Below, piece after piece: positions 45,815 through 55,266 of a stretch of DNA of 64,000 nucleotides. The notes under the pieces were generated by a model, which searched no databases, was not told where the DNA came from, and saw only the letters and a program-made list of their open reading frames with translations. A program made the position numbers and the translations under genes. This DNA is from Pseudomonas sp. CFII64 (GTDB taxonomy: Bacteria; Pseudomonadota; Gammaproteobacteria; Pseudomonadales; Pseudomonadaceae), in assembly GCF_000416235.1 (NCBI RefSeq), contig NZ_ATLO01000053.1, positions 124,001 to 188,000 on the forward strand, given 5' to 3'. The stretch's first letter is position 1. The number at the start of each line of letters is the position of its first letter.

Positions 45815-46678
45815 TTACTTCGCCAACGCCTTGACCAACGCCGGCGTCACGTAGTGCGGGCCGTCGAACAGATACAGCGGGTAGCCGTCGTAGGCGGCCA
45901 GTTGCGGTTTCAGCTCGGCGGCGGTGGCAGAGCGGAAGCCGCCGCCGTAGTTGGGGCGGAAAGCCTCGACGATGATGCGCACGCGGTCTTTGCCCAGGCG
46001 TTCGCGAAGAGCGTCGGCGTAAGTGCGGGCCACCGGCGCGGTACGGGCATAGACGCCGACGCCATCCTGAAAGAACACGCCGATGTCGTCCGGCAGCCAT
46101 TGCTTGAGCCAGTCGGCAGTGGCGGCGGGGCCGATGTTGGCGCCGTCGTAGACGCTGATCCACAACGGACGCGGCAGCTTGGCCAGCAGCGCGGGCAGTT
46201 CCTTGGCGCGGGTCCAGCTGGGGTCGACTTCGGCCGGGAAGTAATAGCCGGTGACGTGCAGCGGCGTCGGCAGTTTAGCGATGCGTTCGGAGACGGCGGC
46301 CAGTTGTTCGATGTTGTCCCGCGAGCGGTTTTCGCTGAAGTAACCCGCCAACCCGACGATCACATCCTGAGCCCAGGGCTCTTTGGCGATGCGTGCCCAG
46401 TCCGGCAATACCGGCACGTTGGGCAGGCCGGTGCCAGGCACGAACGCCTGATCGTCGACCACGGTCCATTGCACCAGCAACTCCCGAGCGCCGAGTTTTT
46501 GCCAGTCGCCCTTGATGCCGACGGTTTTGTTGTCTGGCTGCCAGACGATGCCGACGATGCCGGGGTCCAGCGGTTTTACAGCCGTGACGTACAACATGGC
46601 GGTACCTGTTCCAAGCGTCGCTGCAACCAGCAGAACACCTAGGCTGGCACGACTGAGGGTCTTGCCGAGAATCTTCAA
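45815..46678 (-). CDS. DUF4434-like TIM-barrel protein of the Nfr-type EPS operon
   Basis: The 287-residue protein has an N-terminal membrane anchor or signal (about residues 8-32) and a TIM-barrel-like body. It resembles DUF4434 glycosidase-like proteins, with VTGYYFPAEVDPSWTR and IIVEAFRPNYGGGFR as candidate acidic motifs. I place the start at a TTG that overlaps the upstream stop as TTGA, matching the 4-bp overlaps of the operon, with AAGAAGG 7 bases upstream. It is the last gene of the polysaccharide operon, and a polymer-trimming role is inferred. The E. coli nfrBA operon also has a third gene, worth comparing. Confidence 0.72.
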   Translation of the reverse strand: MKILGKTLSRASLGVLLVAATLGTGTAMLYVTAVKPLDPGIVGIVWQPDNKTVGIKGDWQKLGARELLVQWTVVDDQAFVPGTGLPNVPVLPDWARIAKEPWAQDVIVGLAGYFSENRSRDNIEQLAAVSERIAKLPTPLHVTGYYFPAEVDPSWTRAKELPALLAKLPRPLWISVYDGANIGPAATADWLKQWLPDDIGVFFQDGVGVYARTAPVARTYADALRERLGKDRVRIIVEAFRPNYGGGFRSATAAELKPQLAAYDGYPLYLFDGPHYVTPALVKALAK

Positions 46679-47655
46679 GGAAGCGCCTTCTTGATGCGCT
46701 GGTGCCACTGGTTAAGCGAAGTCACGCCTTTGGCGTTCCAGTTGGCAGCCGCGTCGGGGCCCAGATGAAACTGGCCCTCATTGAATTGCCAGACAATCAC
46801 TTGCGGCTTGTGCTGGGCAAAGTCCGAGGATTCCAGATATTGCAGCAGCGTCGCCCAAGGCCCGACATCGCCGGGGTTCCAGGTCAGGGTGACGGGACGA
46901 TCCAGCGCGTTGGACAGCTTCTGGGTAAAGCCCAGATACGGCTGCACAAAGCTGTTGCCGATCACCTGGACCGGCGCCGGAGCGTCGTCGATCAGCAGGT
47001 CTTTTTCGACCTGATGCCGCACGGTGTAGATGTCGCGGCCAATCGCCTTGCGCTTGATGGCGGGCAGGAAGTTGCTGGCCAGATCACCGAACGCACGCTT
47101 GTCGAACCATTCGCCCAGCACCGCGCCACCGCCGGGTTCGCCTTGCAGGCGATAGCGGCCGGTGATCAGTTTCGCGGTGGCGTCGGCGGTGTTTTCGGCG
47201 CTCCAGGCGGTCCAGTGATAATCAGCGCGGTAAAACGCGGTCTGTTTGCCTTGTTCGGTCTGTTGCAGGATCGGCTTGATGTTCAACGTGGTCAGCGAGG
47301 CTTTGCCCAGCTCGTTTTGCAAACGGTCGTAACGCTGCACCACCGCCGGGCTCAGCGGCTGATCGGCTGGCAGACGCTGGGCGTAAAACGGCGCTTTCAT
47401 CGGCACCACCAGCACCACCAGGGCGATTTTCTCGCGGGCAAGTTGCTGCTGAACGTCCTTGATCAGGCCGATGCTGCGCGCAGTGCCGGCGTTATCGACT
47501 TTGTTCAGGCTTTCCCACGCCGGAAACAGCCAGCCGTCCTTGCCGGTGATGACCGCCGAAGCGGCGTGCACGGCGGTGCCGGACAGGCTGAGTAGCACGC
47601 CAGCCAACAGCGCGCAGACGGGCAGGAAACGCTGAGGTTTTACGTGAGTAGTCAT
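46675..47655 (-). CDS. AlgX/AlgJ-like O-acetyltransferase of the Nfr-type EPS operon
   Basis: The 326-residue exported protein belongs to the SGNH-like ALGX/ALGJ family that O-acetylates polysaccharides in the periplasm. A signal peptide ends near AHA-type residues (VHAAS). The family motifs are GKDGWLF (38-44), a DxHW pair in YRADYHWTAW (D145, H147) and a nucleophile serine in VIGNSF (S235). This is the D-H-S order of AlgX and AlgJ. The gene overlaps algF-like upstream and the DUF4434-like gene downstream by 4 bp each. The polymer acetylated should be that made by the NfrB-like synthase. Confidence 0.85.
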   Translation of the reverse strand: MTTHVKPQRFLPVCALLAGVLLSLSGTAVHAASAVITGKDGWLFPAWESLNKVDNAGTARSIGLIKDVQQQLAREKIALVVLVVPMKAPFYAQRLPADQPLSPAVVQRYDRLQNELGKASLTTLNIKPILQQTEQGKQTAFYRADYHWTAWSAENTADATAKLITGRYRLQGEPGGGAVLGEWFDKRAFGDLASNFLPAIKRKAIGRDIYTVRHQVEKDLLIDDAPAPVQVIGNSFVQPYLGFTQKLSNALDRPVTLTWNPGDVGPWATLLQYLESSDFAQHKPQVIVWQFNEGQFHLGPDAAANWNAKGVTSLNQWHQRIKKALP

Positions 47656-48317
47656 GGGGCAGTCTGGTCAACGAGGCCAATCAGGCGTGGGGTCTGGCGC
47701 GAGCCGACGAGGAACAGGCTGTAGCGATCACCTGCCTTGAACGGCTCGAGGGTGAGCGGCAGGCTGGCGCTTTGCTCGCAGCTGGCAATCAAGGTCGCCT
47801 GCACCGGGTTGATGGTGCGTTGCGCCTGGCCTTTGAGCGGCAGCTGGCTGAACACGCTGGCGCCATTGGCCAGCTTGATGTCGGCCTTTTCACAGCCGGC
47901 GCTGAGGTTGTAGATGTTCAGCTCGGCGCGCAGGTCTTTGCCCCGCAACTGCGGATCGATGATGACCCGAGGTGCGGCGGCGAATTCGTTATCGAGTACC
48001 AGCGTGACCAAGGCGTTTTTCGGCACGCTCAGGCCTTTTAGCGGCCGACCGTTGACCGTGATGTTCAGCGGCTGTCGTGAGTCCACTACCCGAAACGGGC
48101 TTGCGACCAGCGACTGCGCCGACAGGGCAACGGCGGGCTTTTGATCCACGCTCACCTGCACGGCGCTGTCAGATGGATTGACCACCCGCACCCAGGCCGA
48201 ACCTTCCGGCAGTTTCGGCGCGTAGAGCTGGGCGATTTCCGACGCGGACTGCGCCGCTGTCGAGGCCAGGCCCAGCCCAAGGCCGACGCCCAGGAACAGA
48301 CGAATACGAGGGTGCAT
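47652..48317 (-). CDS. AlgF-like polysaccharide acetylation protein
   Basis: The 221-residue periplasmic protein resembles AlgF, an auxiliary protein of alginate O-acetylation. A signal peptide ends near AQSAS. AlgF-like blocks are LYAPKLPEGSAWVRVVNPS near the N-terminus and a C-terminal half with paired cysteines (SAGCEKAD, IASCEQSA). The ATG at 48317 has GAGGAC 6 bases upstream and is chosen over an upstream TTG. It lies between nfrA-like and the AlgX/AlgJ-like gene, which also supports an acetylation role. Confidence 0.85.
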   Translation of the reverse strand: MHPRIRLFLGVGLGLGLASTAAQSASEIAQLYAPKLPEGSAWVRVVNPSDSAVQVSVDQKPAVALSAQSLVASPFRVVDSRQPLNITVNGRPLKGLSVPKNALVTLVLDNEFAAAPRVIIDPQLRGKDLRAELNIYNLSAGCEKADIKLANGASVFSQLPLKGQAQRTINPVQATLIASCEQSASLPLTLEPFKAGDRYSLFLVGSRQTPRLIGLVDQTAP

Positions 48318-48325
48318 AAAAGTCC

Positions 48326-50896
48326 TCAATAGGAGTAAGTCAGGCGAGCAAACACGCCTTTGGCGCGATCATCGCCAAACACTTTCACTCGGTATTGCAG
48401 CGAGAAATCCACATAGGAGCGCGGCGCGTTGTAGGTGTCTTCGCGGAACCAGTAACGCACGTTGTTACCCACGCCAACGCCACCGGCGCGGCCGGACGAA
48501 TAGTCGGTGCTGCCGTCGGATCTGGTTTCGCTGTCCATCTTCGAGTCGTAGTCGAACGCGGCCACCACGTGGGGAAAGGTCACCCAGCGCGAGCCGGTGC
48601 CGCCGATGGCGTAGCTGCGACCGCCTTGCCATTCGCTATTGATGTAATTGCGCGAATCATTGACGTAATGTCCGGCCTCGGCGAACAACTGCGACGTCCA
48701 CCAGCTGGGCGTATCGACCCGCAGGTCGGTGCCGATGCTGGAGCCGTAGCCCAGACGCAGCAGCCAGTCGCCATCGACATCAGAGGAACCCAGCGGGAAG
48801 GTGCGCTCAACGGCGGCCATGACGTTCAGCGACGTGAACGGCTTGACCCGTACGCCGAGTGCGCCTTGCAAGGCGTCGAAACCGGTATCGGAATCACTGT
48901 TCTTGCTCCACAGCGTGTCAGTGACCCGACCGTAAAGCTCGACGAAGCGGGCGTTGCGGTAACCCAGCGGACGCCACGAAAGCTCGGTGCTGTTTTGCAG
49001 GCTGTCGTTGCTGCTACTGCCGCTGCCGCCATTGCCATTATTGGTGCCGGTGCTTGGCGCCGAGCTCAAACCGCTGCTGGAACTGTTGCCGCGATAGCTG
49101 GTGGTGCTGGTCAAACCCCAGGTGCGCGAGACATCCGCCACGGCGCGTCGGGTGTCGAACAGCTGCTGTTCAGGCATGTCCAGCGCGCCAGCATTCTTCG
49201 CGTCGATCACCCGCTTGAAATAGCCCACCGCGTGCTCGTCGTCATTGACCCGCATGGCGGTGTAGGCCGCATCCTGAGTGGCGGTCGGCGGCAGTGGCCT
49301 GGCGGCATCGGCCTTGCGGAATGACTCATGAGCGGCATCATCGTCGCCGGCCTGAACCGACAGATAAGCGACCTGCAAATCAGTCATGCCATCCAGTTCG
49401 CCGGCATTGCGTGCTTGCTGCAAGCGTTCTCGGGCGGTGCGGCGCTGACCCAGCGCGGCGTAGAGGCTGGCTTCTTCGTAAGTCGGCAGGCTGCCCAGCG
49501 CCAGGGCTTGGGTGAAGTCTCGACGCGCACCGGCGTCATCTCCGGTTTGCTGACGCAGACGACCGCGCTGGGCCAACAGGCGTGCATCGTCGCCATTGGC
49601 TTGCAGGCCATCGGTGGCTGCGCCGACCGCTTCGGGCAGGCGTTTCTGCTCGGTCAGGGCGCTGACCAACAGGCTGCGATAATTCGGGTTCTGCGGCGCA
49701 CGGCTAATGGCCTGGCTCGCCAGCGCCGCCGCTGAAGCGGAGTCCTTGCGGGCCAGTGCAGCGTAAGCCTGCACGGCCATGTCAGTGCCGCCGTCGCGTT
49801 GGTTACCGGGCCAGATATCACAGATCAGACCGAACGCGCTTTCCTGGCAGTTCAGCGCCGGCGCGGGGAAGCGAATCGCGGTTTTCAGGCCGTTGTTCTT
49901 CTGGCGCAAGGCGACCTGCGCAGCGGCGCGACGGCGGGCGACTTCGCCGCCGGTATCAGCAGGCAGTTTTTGCAATTGGTCCAACGCCTGTTGCGGCTCA
50001 TTGTTGGCCAGCGCCAGGTCGGCGGCGAAGAAACGAATCTCGCGCACTTCCGAATCCAGCAGGCCGTCGATGGCCAGCGCGCGATTCAGATCAGCCTGCG
50101 CGGCCTGGGTCTTGCCCTGACGATCCAGGGCGTAACTGCGCAGAATCCACGGCGCGGTTTCGCCATCGTCCTGAGCCAGTGCGCCGGTGGCGGCCAGTTC
50201 GGCGGCGCGGTAATCCTTGGCGGCGATCAACGTGCTGATCAGCAGTTGCTGATGAGCGCCGATTTCCGGTGCCCAGGCCACGGCCTTGCGCGCTTGGTCC
50301 ACGGCCAGCGGCAGGTTGCCGCCTTCCAGGGCGCGATAACCGGCAATGGCCAGCGGTGCGGCCAACTGACGGCGAATGGCTTCGCGGCGCATCAGCAAGG
50401 TGTCGTCATCCGGGAATACCCGAAGGGCTTCGGTGGTGGCCTGATCGGCTTCTTGCAGATGCTGTTGGCGCTGCAGTGATTCAATCAGCAGCAGCCGATA
50501 ATCCATGCGCTTGGGTGCCTGGGCGATGGCTTTGCGCGCGGACTGGGCGGCCACGCCGAAGTCGTCGCGATCGTAAGCCTTGAACGCCTGCGCCGCTGCG
50601 CCAAAACCCGGCGCCTGACGCGATTGCGGGTAGCGTTTGGGGTGATCGCGCAGTTCCTTGTCGCGTTGCGCCTGCACGATCAACCGGTTCAAACGGGTGA
50701 CATCGGCGCGCTGACGCAAGGCTTCGCGGGCCTTGGCGATGGCCAGATCGTAGTCCTTGCGGTCGTAAGCGCTGTACGCATCGTTGGCGGTCTGGTAAGC
50801 CGGACCGCTCAACGGCAGCGGCAGGATTTCGGCATGAGCCAGCGCAGGCAACAGGCTCAGCCCCGTGGCCATGAGCGTCAGGAAGGGGCGGTTCAT
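48326..50896 (-). CDS. nfrA: NfrA-like outer-membrane TPR/barrel protein
   Basis: The 856-residue protein has a signal peptide ending at AHA and a long TPR-like helical region (about residues 30-580, with units such as AYSAYDRKDYDLAIAKAREAL). The C-terminal part looks like a beta barrel and ends in an aromatic run (FARLTYSY), like the NfrA_C domain. E. coli NfrA is the outer-membrane receptor of phage N4 and works with NfrB in exopolysaccharide export. The start overlaps the nfrB stop by 4 bp. Confidence 0.87.
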   Translation of the reverse strand: MNRPFLTLMATGLSLLPALAHAEILPLPLSGPAYQTANDAYSAYDRKDYDLAIAKAREALRQRADVTRLNRLIVQAQRDKELRDHPKRYPQSRQAPGFGAAAQAFKAYDRDDFGVAAQSARKAIAQAPKRMDYRLLLIESLQRQQHLQEADQATTEALRVFPDDDTLLMRREAIRRQLAAPLAIAGYRALEGGNLPLAVDQARKAVAWAPEIGAHQQLLISTLIAAKDYRAAELAATGALAQDDGETAPWILRSYALDRQGKTQAAQADLNRALAIDGLLDSEVREIRFFAADLALANNEPQQALDQLQKLPADTGGEVARRRAAAQVALRQKNNGLKTAIRFPAPALNCQESAFGLICDIWPGNQRDGGTDMAVQAYAALARKDSASAAALASQAISRAPQNPNYRSLLVSALTEQKRLPEAVGAATDGLQANGDDARLLAQRGRLRQQTGDDAGARRDFTQALALGSLPTYEEASLYAALGQRRTARERLQQARNAGELDGMTDLQVAYLSVQAGDDDAAHESFRKADAARPLPPTATQDAAYTAMRVNDDEHAVGYFKRVIDAKNAGALDMPEQQLFDTRRAVADVSRTWGLTSTTSYRGNSSSSGLSSAPSTGTNNGNGGSGSSSNDSLQNSTELSWRPLGYRNARFVELYGRVTDTLWSKNSDSDTGFDALQGALGVRVKPFTSLNVMAAVERTFPLGSSDVDGDWLLRLGYGSSIGTDLRVDTPSWWTSQLFAEAGHYVNDSRNYINSEWQGGRSYAIGGTGSRWVTFPHVVAAFDYDSKMDSETRSDGSTDYSSGRAGGVGVGNNVRYWFREDTYNAPRSYVDFSLQYRVKVFGDDRAKGVFARLTYSY

Positions 50897-53001
50897 GCCG
50901 GAAGCTCCGTTGGATAGTGACTGTGCTGACGGGCCACGGCCTGTTCGATGGTGGCGCGGGGCAACACGCCGATATCGACCAGATAGTCGCCAATGCGGCC
51001 GTGATGCTGCGGGCGATAATTGAGCATGGCGCGGCTGAACACGTCGCGGTCCAGCAAGCCCATTTCGATCAGCAAATCGCCCAGCAGCGGCGCTTTGGCA
51101 TTGGGCACGGACTGGCCATCGATAGCGTTGACGTTGCGCAATTGCGCGACGATTTCACTTTCCCGGGCAATCAGCTGCACCGGCTCGCTGCCCAGTTCGT
51201 CGCTGATCTGTTGCAGGCCTTCGGCGGTCAACGGGCTGGCCACGGCGATTTGCGCGCGGCCTTCCTCGTTGAGCCCCAACGGCACCACGCGCCAGCGCAG
51301 GGCGAATTCGTCGGTCAACAGCGACGCTTTGGCTTTATGCGCGACATCAAAAACCCGTGGCAGATCGTTCTGAAAGGCGATGGCTTCAGCCAGTGTTTCG
51401 TCATCCAGCCAGCCGTGGCTGAGCAGGATGCGCCCCAGCGGCATGTGCCGGGTCTGTTGTTCGTCGAGAGCGGTTTGCAGGTTAGTGTCGTTGATCGCCT
51501 GCCAGGACAGCAACACGCTGCCCAGCTTGCGCGGCGCGGCGGCAACCAGATCGGTGGACGGGAAATCGTGCATGGTCTTGTCCCAGACCAGCTTGCGATT
51601 GAGCGCCTTGCCGACCAGGAACATACGCCACGCCCGGGACGCGGCCATGAAGTTGACGAAGTTGCCGACCACCATGCGCGGGATTGACAGCAAACCGTGC
51701 TGCCAGCCGTACAACACCGTGGTGAAGTAACAGCGGTGCAGGATGCGCCAGCCCAAGGCAATACCGTTGGCGATCAGCAGGTACTTGATCCAGCCATTGG
51801 CTTCGAACGGCGTCGGGAAACTCACGTCCCACAACCCGCTTTGGCGCAGGATGATCAGCGCCACCAGTTGCACGAGAATCACGTAGGCCAGGATGCTGAC
51901 GAACGCCGTCACCACGCCTTTGCGATCGCGAAACAGCAGGTAACGGTTGGCCAGCGAGCCATTCCAGCCCATCTGTTCCCAGCCTTGCAGGCCGATACCC
52001 AGGGTCCAGCGCGCTTTTTGGCGGAACGCGGTGCGGAAAGTGTCCGGGAAGAATTCGCGCACACACAGCGGCATCTTCAGGGTCGATTCATAGGGTTTGC
52101 GAAACCACGATTTGCGCAGCACGCGGAATTCCACCGGGAAGCGCACGAAGATCGCGTTCATGCCGACTTTGGCCAGGCGCGCGCCAACGTCGTAGTCCTC
52201 GGTGAGGCTGTCGGTGTTGAACGGCTGGTTCTGGGTTTCCCCGGCCAGCACTTGCAGGGCGCGGTGCGAGAAGCAGGTGCCGACGCCGGCCGAAGGCACG
52301 GTGTCGGTCATGCTTTCGCGGACCACCAGATCCTTGCCGTGCCATTCGGCGAACTCGTCCATGTAGGTGCCTGCCACCCATTCGTACCAGTTGCGTTCCA
52401 GAGACACGACCGGCAACTGGATCATGTCTTTACGCGGCAACAGGTAGTTGAACAGGCGCAGTTCCAGTGGATGCAGCACGTCTTCGCTGTCATGCAGCAC
52501 GACGCCGGCGAAGGTCATGCCGTGGGTTTTCTCGTGCAGGAAAATCGCCTGGATCACCCAGTTCAGACAGTCGGCCTTGCAGGTCGGCCCGGCATGCGGG
52601 ACTTCCACGCGGTGCAACTGCTTGTAGCGCCGACGCATGCGCTCCACCTCATCGATGGTGCGCTGGTCATTGATGTAGGTGCCGACGAAGACCACATAGT
52701 TCTGGTAATCCAGAGTCGACACCATGTTCTCGATCATCGGTGCGATGACGTCGTATTCCAGCCAGGCCGGGACCATGATCGCCAACGGCTGTTCATCCCG
52801 ATCCAGCAGTTGCCGGGCGGTCAGTGGCCGGTATTTGCGGTCCACGGTGAACTTGCGGAACAGGCGGCGAGACCAGTACCACAGGTCGATGAACAGATCG
52901 TCCAGGCTGGAGATCAGGATCAGCACCGCGATCACAATGGTCGCGACTTCCAGGAAGCTGTAGTAATGGGCCAGCCAGTAGGGCCAATAAAGCGACGTCA
53001 T
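50893..53001 (-). CDS. nfrB: NfrB-like processive glycosyltransferase with MshEN-like c-di-GMP domains
   Basis: The 702-residue inner-membrane GT2 synthase has an N-terminal helix (about 15-38). The GT2 core has HDSEDV (170-175), a TED motif (267-269) and RQKARW (327-332), followed by more helices (about 360-430). The C-terminal third has a pair of 24-residue motifs at 492-515 and 521-544, with a 5-residue spacer exactly as in MshEN. A second, looser pair is at 639-692. MshEN binds c-di-GMP, so synthesis should be gated by it. The gene is 12 bp after bcsB-like and overlaps nfrA. Confidence 0.9.
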   Translation of the reverse strand: MTSLYWPYWLAHYYSFLEVATIVIAVLILISSLDDLFIDLWYWSRRLFRKFTVDRKYRPLTARQLLDRDEQPLAIMVPAWLEYDVIAPMIENMVSTLDYQNYVVFVGTYINDQRTIDEVERMRRRYKQLHRVEVPHAGPTCKADCLNWVIQAIFLHEKTHGMTFAGVVLHDSEDVLHPLELRLFNYLLPRKDMIQLPVVSLERNWYEWVAGTYMDEFAEWHGKDLVVRESMTDTVPSAGVGTCFSHRALQVLAGETQNQPFNTDSLTEDYDVGARLAKVGMNAIFVRFPVEFRVLRKSWFRKPYESTLKMPLCVREFFPDTFRTAFRQKARWTLGIGLQGWEQMGWNGSLANRYLLFRDRKGVVTAFVSILAYVILVQLVALIILRQSGLWDVSFPTPFEANGWIKYLLIANGIALGWRILHRCYFTTVLYGWQHGLLSIPRMVVGNFVNFMAASRAWRMFLVGKALNRKLVWDKTMHDFPSTDLVAAAPRKLGSVLLSWQAINDTNLQTALDEQQTRHMPLGRILLSHGWLDDETLAEAIAFQNDLPRVFDVAHKAKASLLTDEFALRWRVVPLGLNEEGRAQIAVASPLTAEGLQQISDELGSEPVQLIARESEIVAQLRNVNAIDGQSVPNAKAPLLGDLLIEMGLLDRDVFSRAMLNYRPQHHGRIGDYLVDIGVLPRATIEQAVARQHSHYPTELPA

Positions 53002-53013
53002 CGAAGGGTTCCG

Positions 53014-55227
53014 TTACTGGCGATTGCGACGGGCGCTACGGCCAGCCAGCATCAGGATGAGCACCAACAGGATGCCGCCGGGAATCAGCCACAACAGCGA
53101 AGGGGTGCGCCAGGCGTCGAGGCCTTTAGGTTCTTCTTTATCGATGAACTGGCTACCGCTCGGGTCCTTGGTATCGAAAGTCGTCACCACGCCGTTGTCG
53201 CCCAGAATCGTCACGTCGCCACGGGTCAACAGCACCGGTTTGGCGAAGGTTGGCGCGTCGCTGCCCAGGGCGCGGTAGATCAGGCCGTGCTGGCCACCGG
53301 CGTCCACGGCCTGCAGCGAAGCCAGGTGATTGAGCGGGTGCAGATCCAGCAGCGGCTGGTCCTTGTGATTGATGCGCAGGCGACCCTGATCATCGACCTG
53401 AACCGATTCCTTACTGTCCTTGAGCGGCAACTCGAAGGCTAGGAAGTCTTTGTCCGGCGTGACCGTGGCTTTTGGATCGGCGCTGACTTTCAGTTCAGCG
53501 CGCAGTGGCGAAACACCCGCGCCATCGGCCACCGAAATCACTTGCGGCAAGCTGCTTGCCGGGTGATCCAGATACGCCTGAGGCACGAGGATTTGCGTGT
53601 TCATGGCGTAGCGCGCGGCCATGCCGGAGAAGCCATCATTCAGGCTGATTTTGTCCAGCACGATGTGGCTGGTCGGCAATACCGAAACCGGGAACGCTTG
53701 CGGAGTTTCCAGGCAGCGATCACTGACCGGCTGACGCTGGAACGACACGCGCAGCACGTTTTTCGAGCCCAGGGCGTAGCTTGGAATTCGCGCTTCGATA
53801 CGTTGCTTCTCGCCGTTGGCAACCAGTTGTTGCGCGCCAATCAGGTAGTCGTTGAGAAACACCGAAGCCACTGGCGCGGTGTCCGAAGCACCTGGTGCGG
53901 CGGACACGTCCACCACCGCCTGGACCGGCAGACGACCGTCGTAGGCGACGCTGCCCAATGGGAACGAAGCGCTCCAGTCGGACTTGGCGAGTACGTCGAT
54001 GGTGCCGGGGTTGCCGCCCAGATTAGCCAGGGCCAAGCGGCCATCGGCGCTCAACGGCATTTGTGCTTCGCTGACCGTCAAGGTGCGGCTGCGCGCCAGC
54101 TTGTTCCAGGCGCTGCTGAACAGGGCCATGGCTTTGCCGGTGGCTTCTGGCGCGATCATCAACACCGGACGCGTGCCGAGTAAGGCCAGACGCACGTTGT
54201 CGGTGCCTTTGGCAGCCAGACCTGCATTCACATGACGCTCGCGCCATTGCGTGAACGCAGCGCCTGCGGTTGCGTCGGCGCCTTGAAACTGGCTCTGCAA
54301 GGCGTCCAGGGATTCATTGATCGCCTTGAGCAATTGCGGGTCGTTGATCGCCAGGTCGGCCTGCACGTTCGGGGTCTGACCGAGCATCAGCAATGCGCCG
54401 ATTTCCGCCGGGTTGGCCAGGGTATGCGCGCCCTTGCCATTGAGTGCGGCGAACGCCGGAATATTCTGCAGTTCGGCCGGGATACGCAGAGCGCTCAGGT
54501 CGACGCTGTCTTGCACGGCAGGGAAGGGCAGGATGCGCGCATGTTTGCCGATCCGCTCCAGAGCCACACCCAGACGCCAGGCGGCATCGTAACTGCCAGC
54601 GCTCAGGCTGCCCGGGGCGACCATGATCCCGGGTTTGCCCGGCAATGCGGTCCAGGCGGCACCGACGTCCTGCAACAGGTTGGCGTCGTAGCTGTAATTG
54701 AGGCGGGTATCGGGCTCGATGCGCAACACGTTGCCGATGGCGCGTTCGTCTTCACACAGCACCCGGGAAACCACCGACGACCAGGCCACGCCCAGACGGA
54801 CCGAGCCGCTGTCGCGAGCGGCTTTGTCGACGCCCAGCGTGGAGCTGGCGTTGCCCTGGGCTTCGCTCAAGCCTTCGGCACGGACCGGGTAGCCATCGAG
54901 CGAGAGCAGCAAGGTGTTGCGACCGCCTTCGCCATTGAGGTAACTGGCATCGAAGGTCAGCGACGCATCGGTCAGCGGCACACCGGCCGGAACCGGCAGG
55001 TACAGCTCACGACGCGCATCGGTGGAACCGAGGATGATCGGTGCGTCGATCCCCAGATCCCGCAAGCGGATTTCTCGCTGTTGCTGCGTATCGGCATTGA
55101 GGCGATTGATCGCCTGGGTGAGCGGACTGTCCGCCGCCAGGGCAAAGTTCGGCATGAGCGCGAGCAGGCTCACGCCACAGGCAAGGGCGCTGAGCGCGCC
55201 CGTTTGGGTGGCAACGGAAGACTTCAT
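53014..55227 (-). CDS. BcsB-like periplasmic synthase subunit
   Basis: The 737-residue protein resembles BcsB, the membrane-anchored periplasmic subunit of cellulose synthase. A signal peptide ends near ALA. Two carbohydrate-binding-like and flavodoxin-like repeats fill the body, and a single C-terminal membrane helix (about residues 707-727) is followed by RSARRNRQ. No BcsA, BcsC or BcsZ gene is present. Instead it lies between wecB and the NfrB-like synthase, so it probably guides that polymer through the periplasm. Confidence 0.85.
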   Translation of the reverse strand: MKSSVATQTGALSALACGVSLLALMPNFALAADSPLTQAINRLNADTQQQREIRLRDLGIDAPIILGSTDARRELYLPVPAGVPLTDASLTFDASYLNGEGGRNTLLLSLDGYPVRAEGLSEAQGNASSTLGVDKAARDSGSVRLGVAWSSVVSRVLCEDERAIGNVLRIEPDTRLNYSYDANLLQDVGAAWTALPGKPGIMVAPGSLSAGSYDAAWRLGVALERIGKHARILPFPAVQDSVDLSALRIPAELQNIPAFAALNGKGAHTLANPAEIGALLMLGQTPNVQADLAINDPQLLKAINESLDALQSQFQGADATAGAAFTQWRERHVNAGLAAKGTDNVRLALLGTRPVLMIAPEATGKAMALFSSAWNKLARSRTLTVSEAQMPLSADGRLALANLGGNPGTIDVLAKSDWSASFPLGSVAYDGRLPVQAVVDVSAAPGASDTAPVASVFLNDYLIGAQQLVANGEKQRIEARIPSYALGSKNVLRVSFQRQPVSDRCLETPQAFPVSVLPTSHIVLDKISLNDGFSGMAARYAMNTQILVPQAYLDHPASSLPQVISVADGAGVSPLRAELKVSADPKATVTPDKDFLAFELPLKDSKESVQVDDQGRLRINHKDQPLLDLHPLNHLASLQAVDAGGQHGLIYRALGSDAPTFAKPVLLTRGDVTILGDNGVVTTFDTKDPSGSQFIDKEEPKGLDAWRTPSLLWLIPGGILLVLILMLAGRSARRNRQ

Positions 55228-55266
55228 TCAGGCAGATCTCAAGCTGATAGAGGGGACGAGCGTTTG

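Noticed and set aside
51697..53442. Long plus-strand open frame (581 codons) opposite nfrB and bcsB-like
   Set aside because: High-GC antisense frame with His/Gln/Arg-rich, non-family composition. The minus-strand genes carry clear motifs and overlaps.
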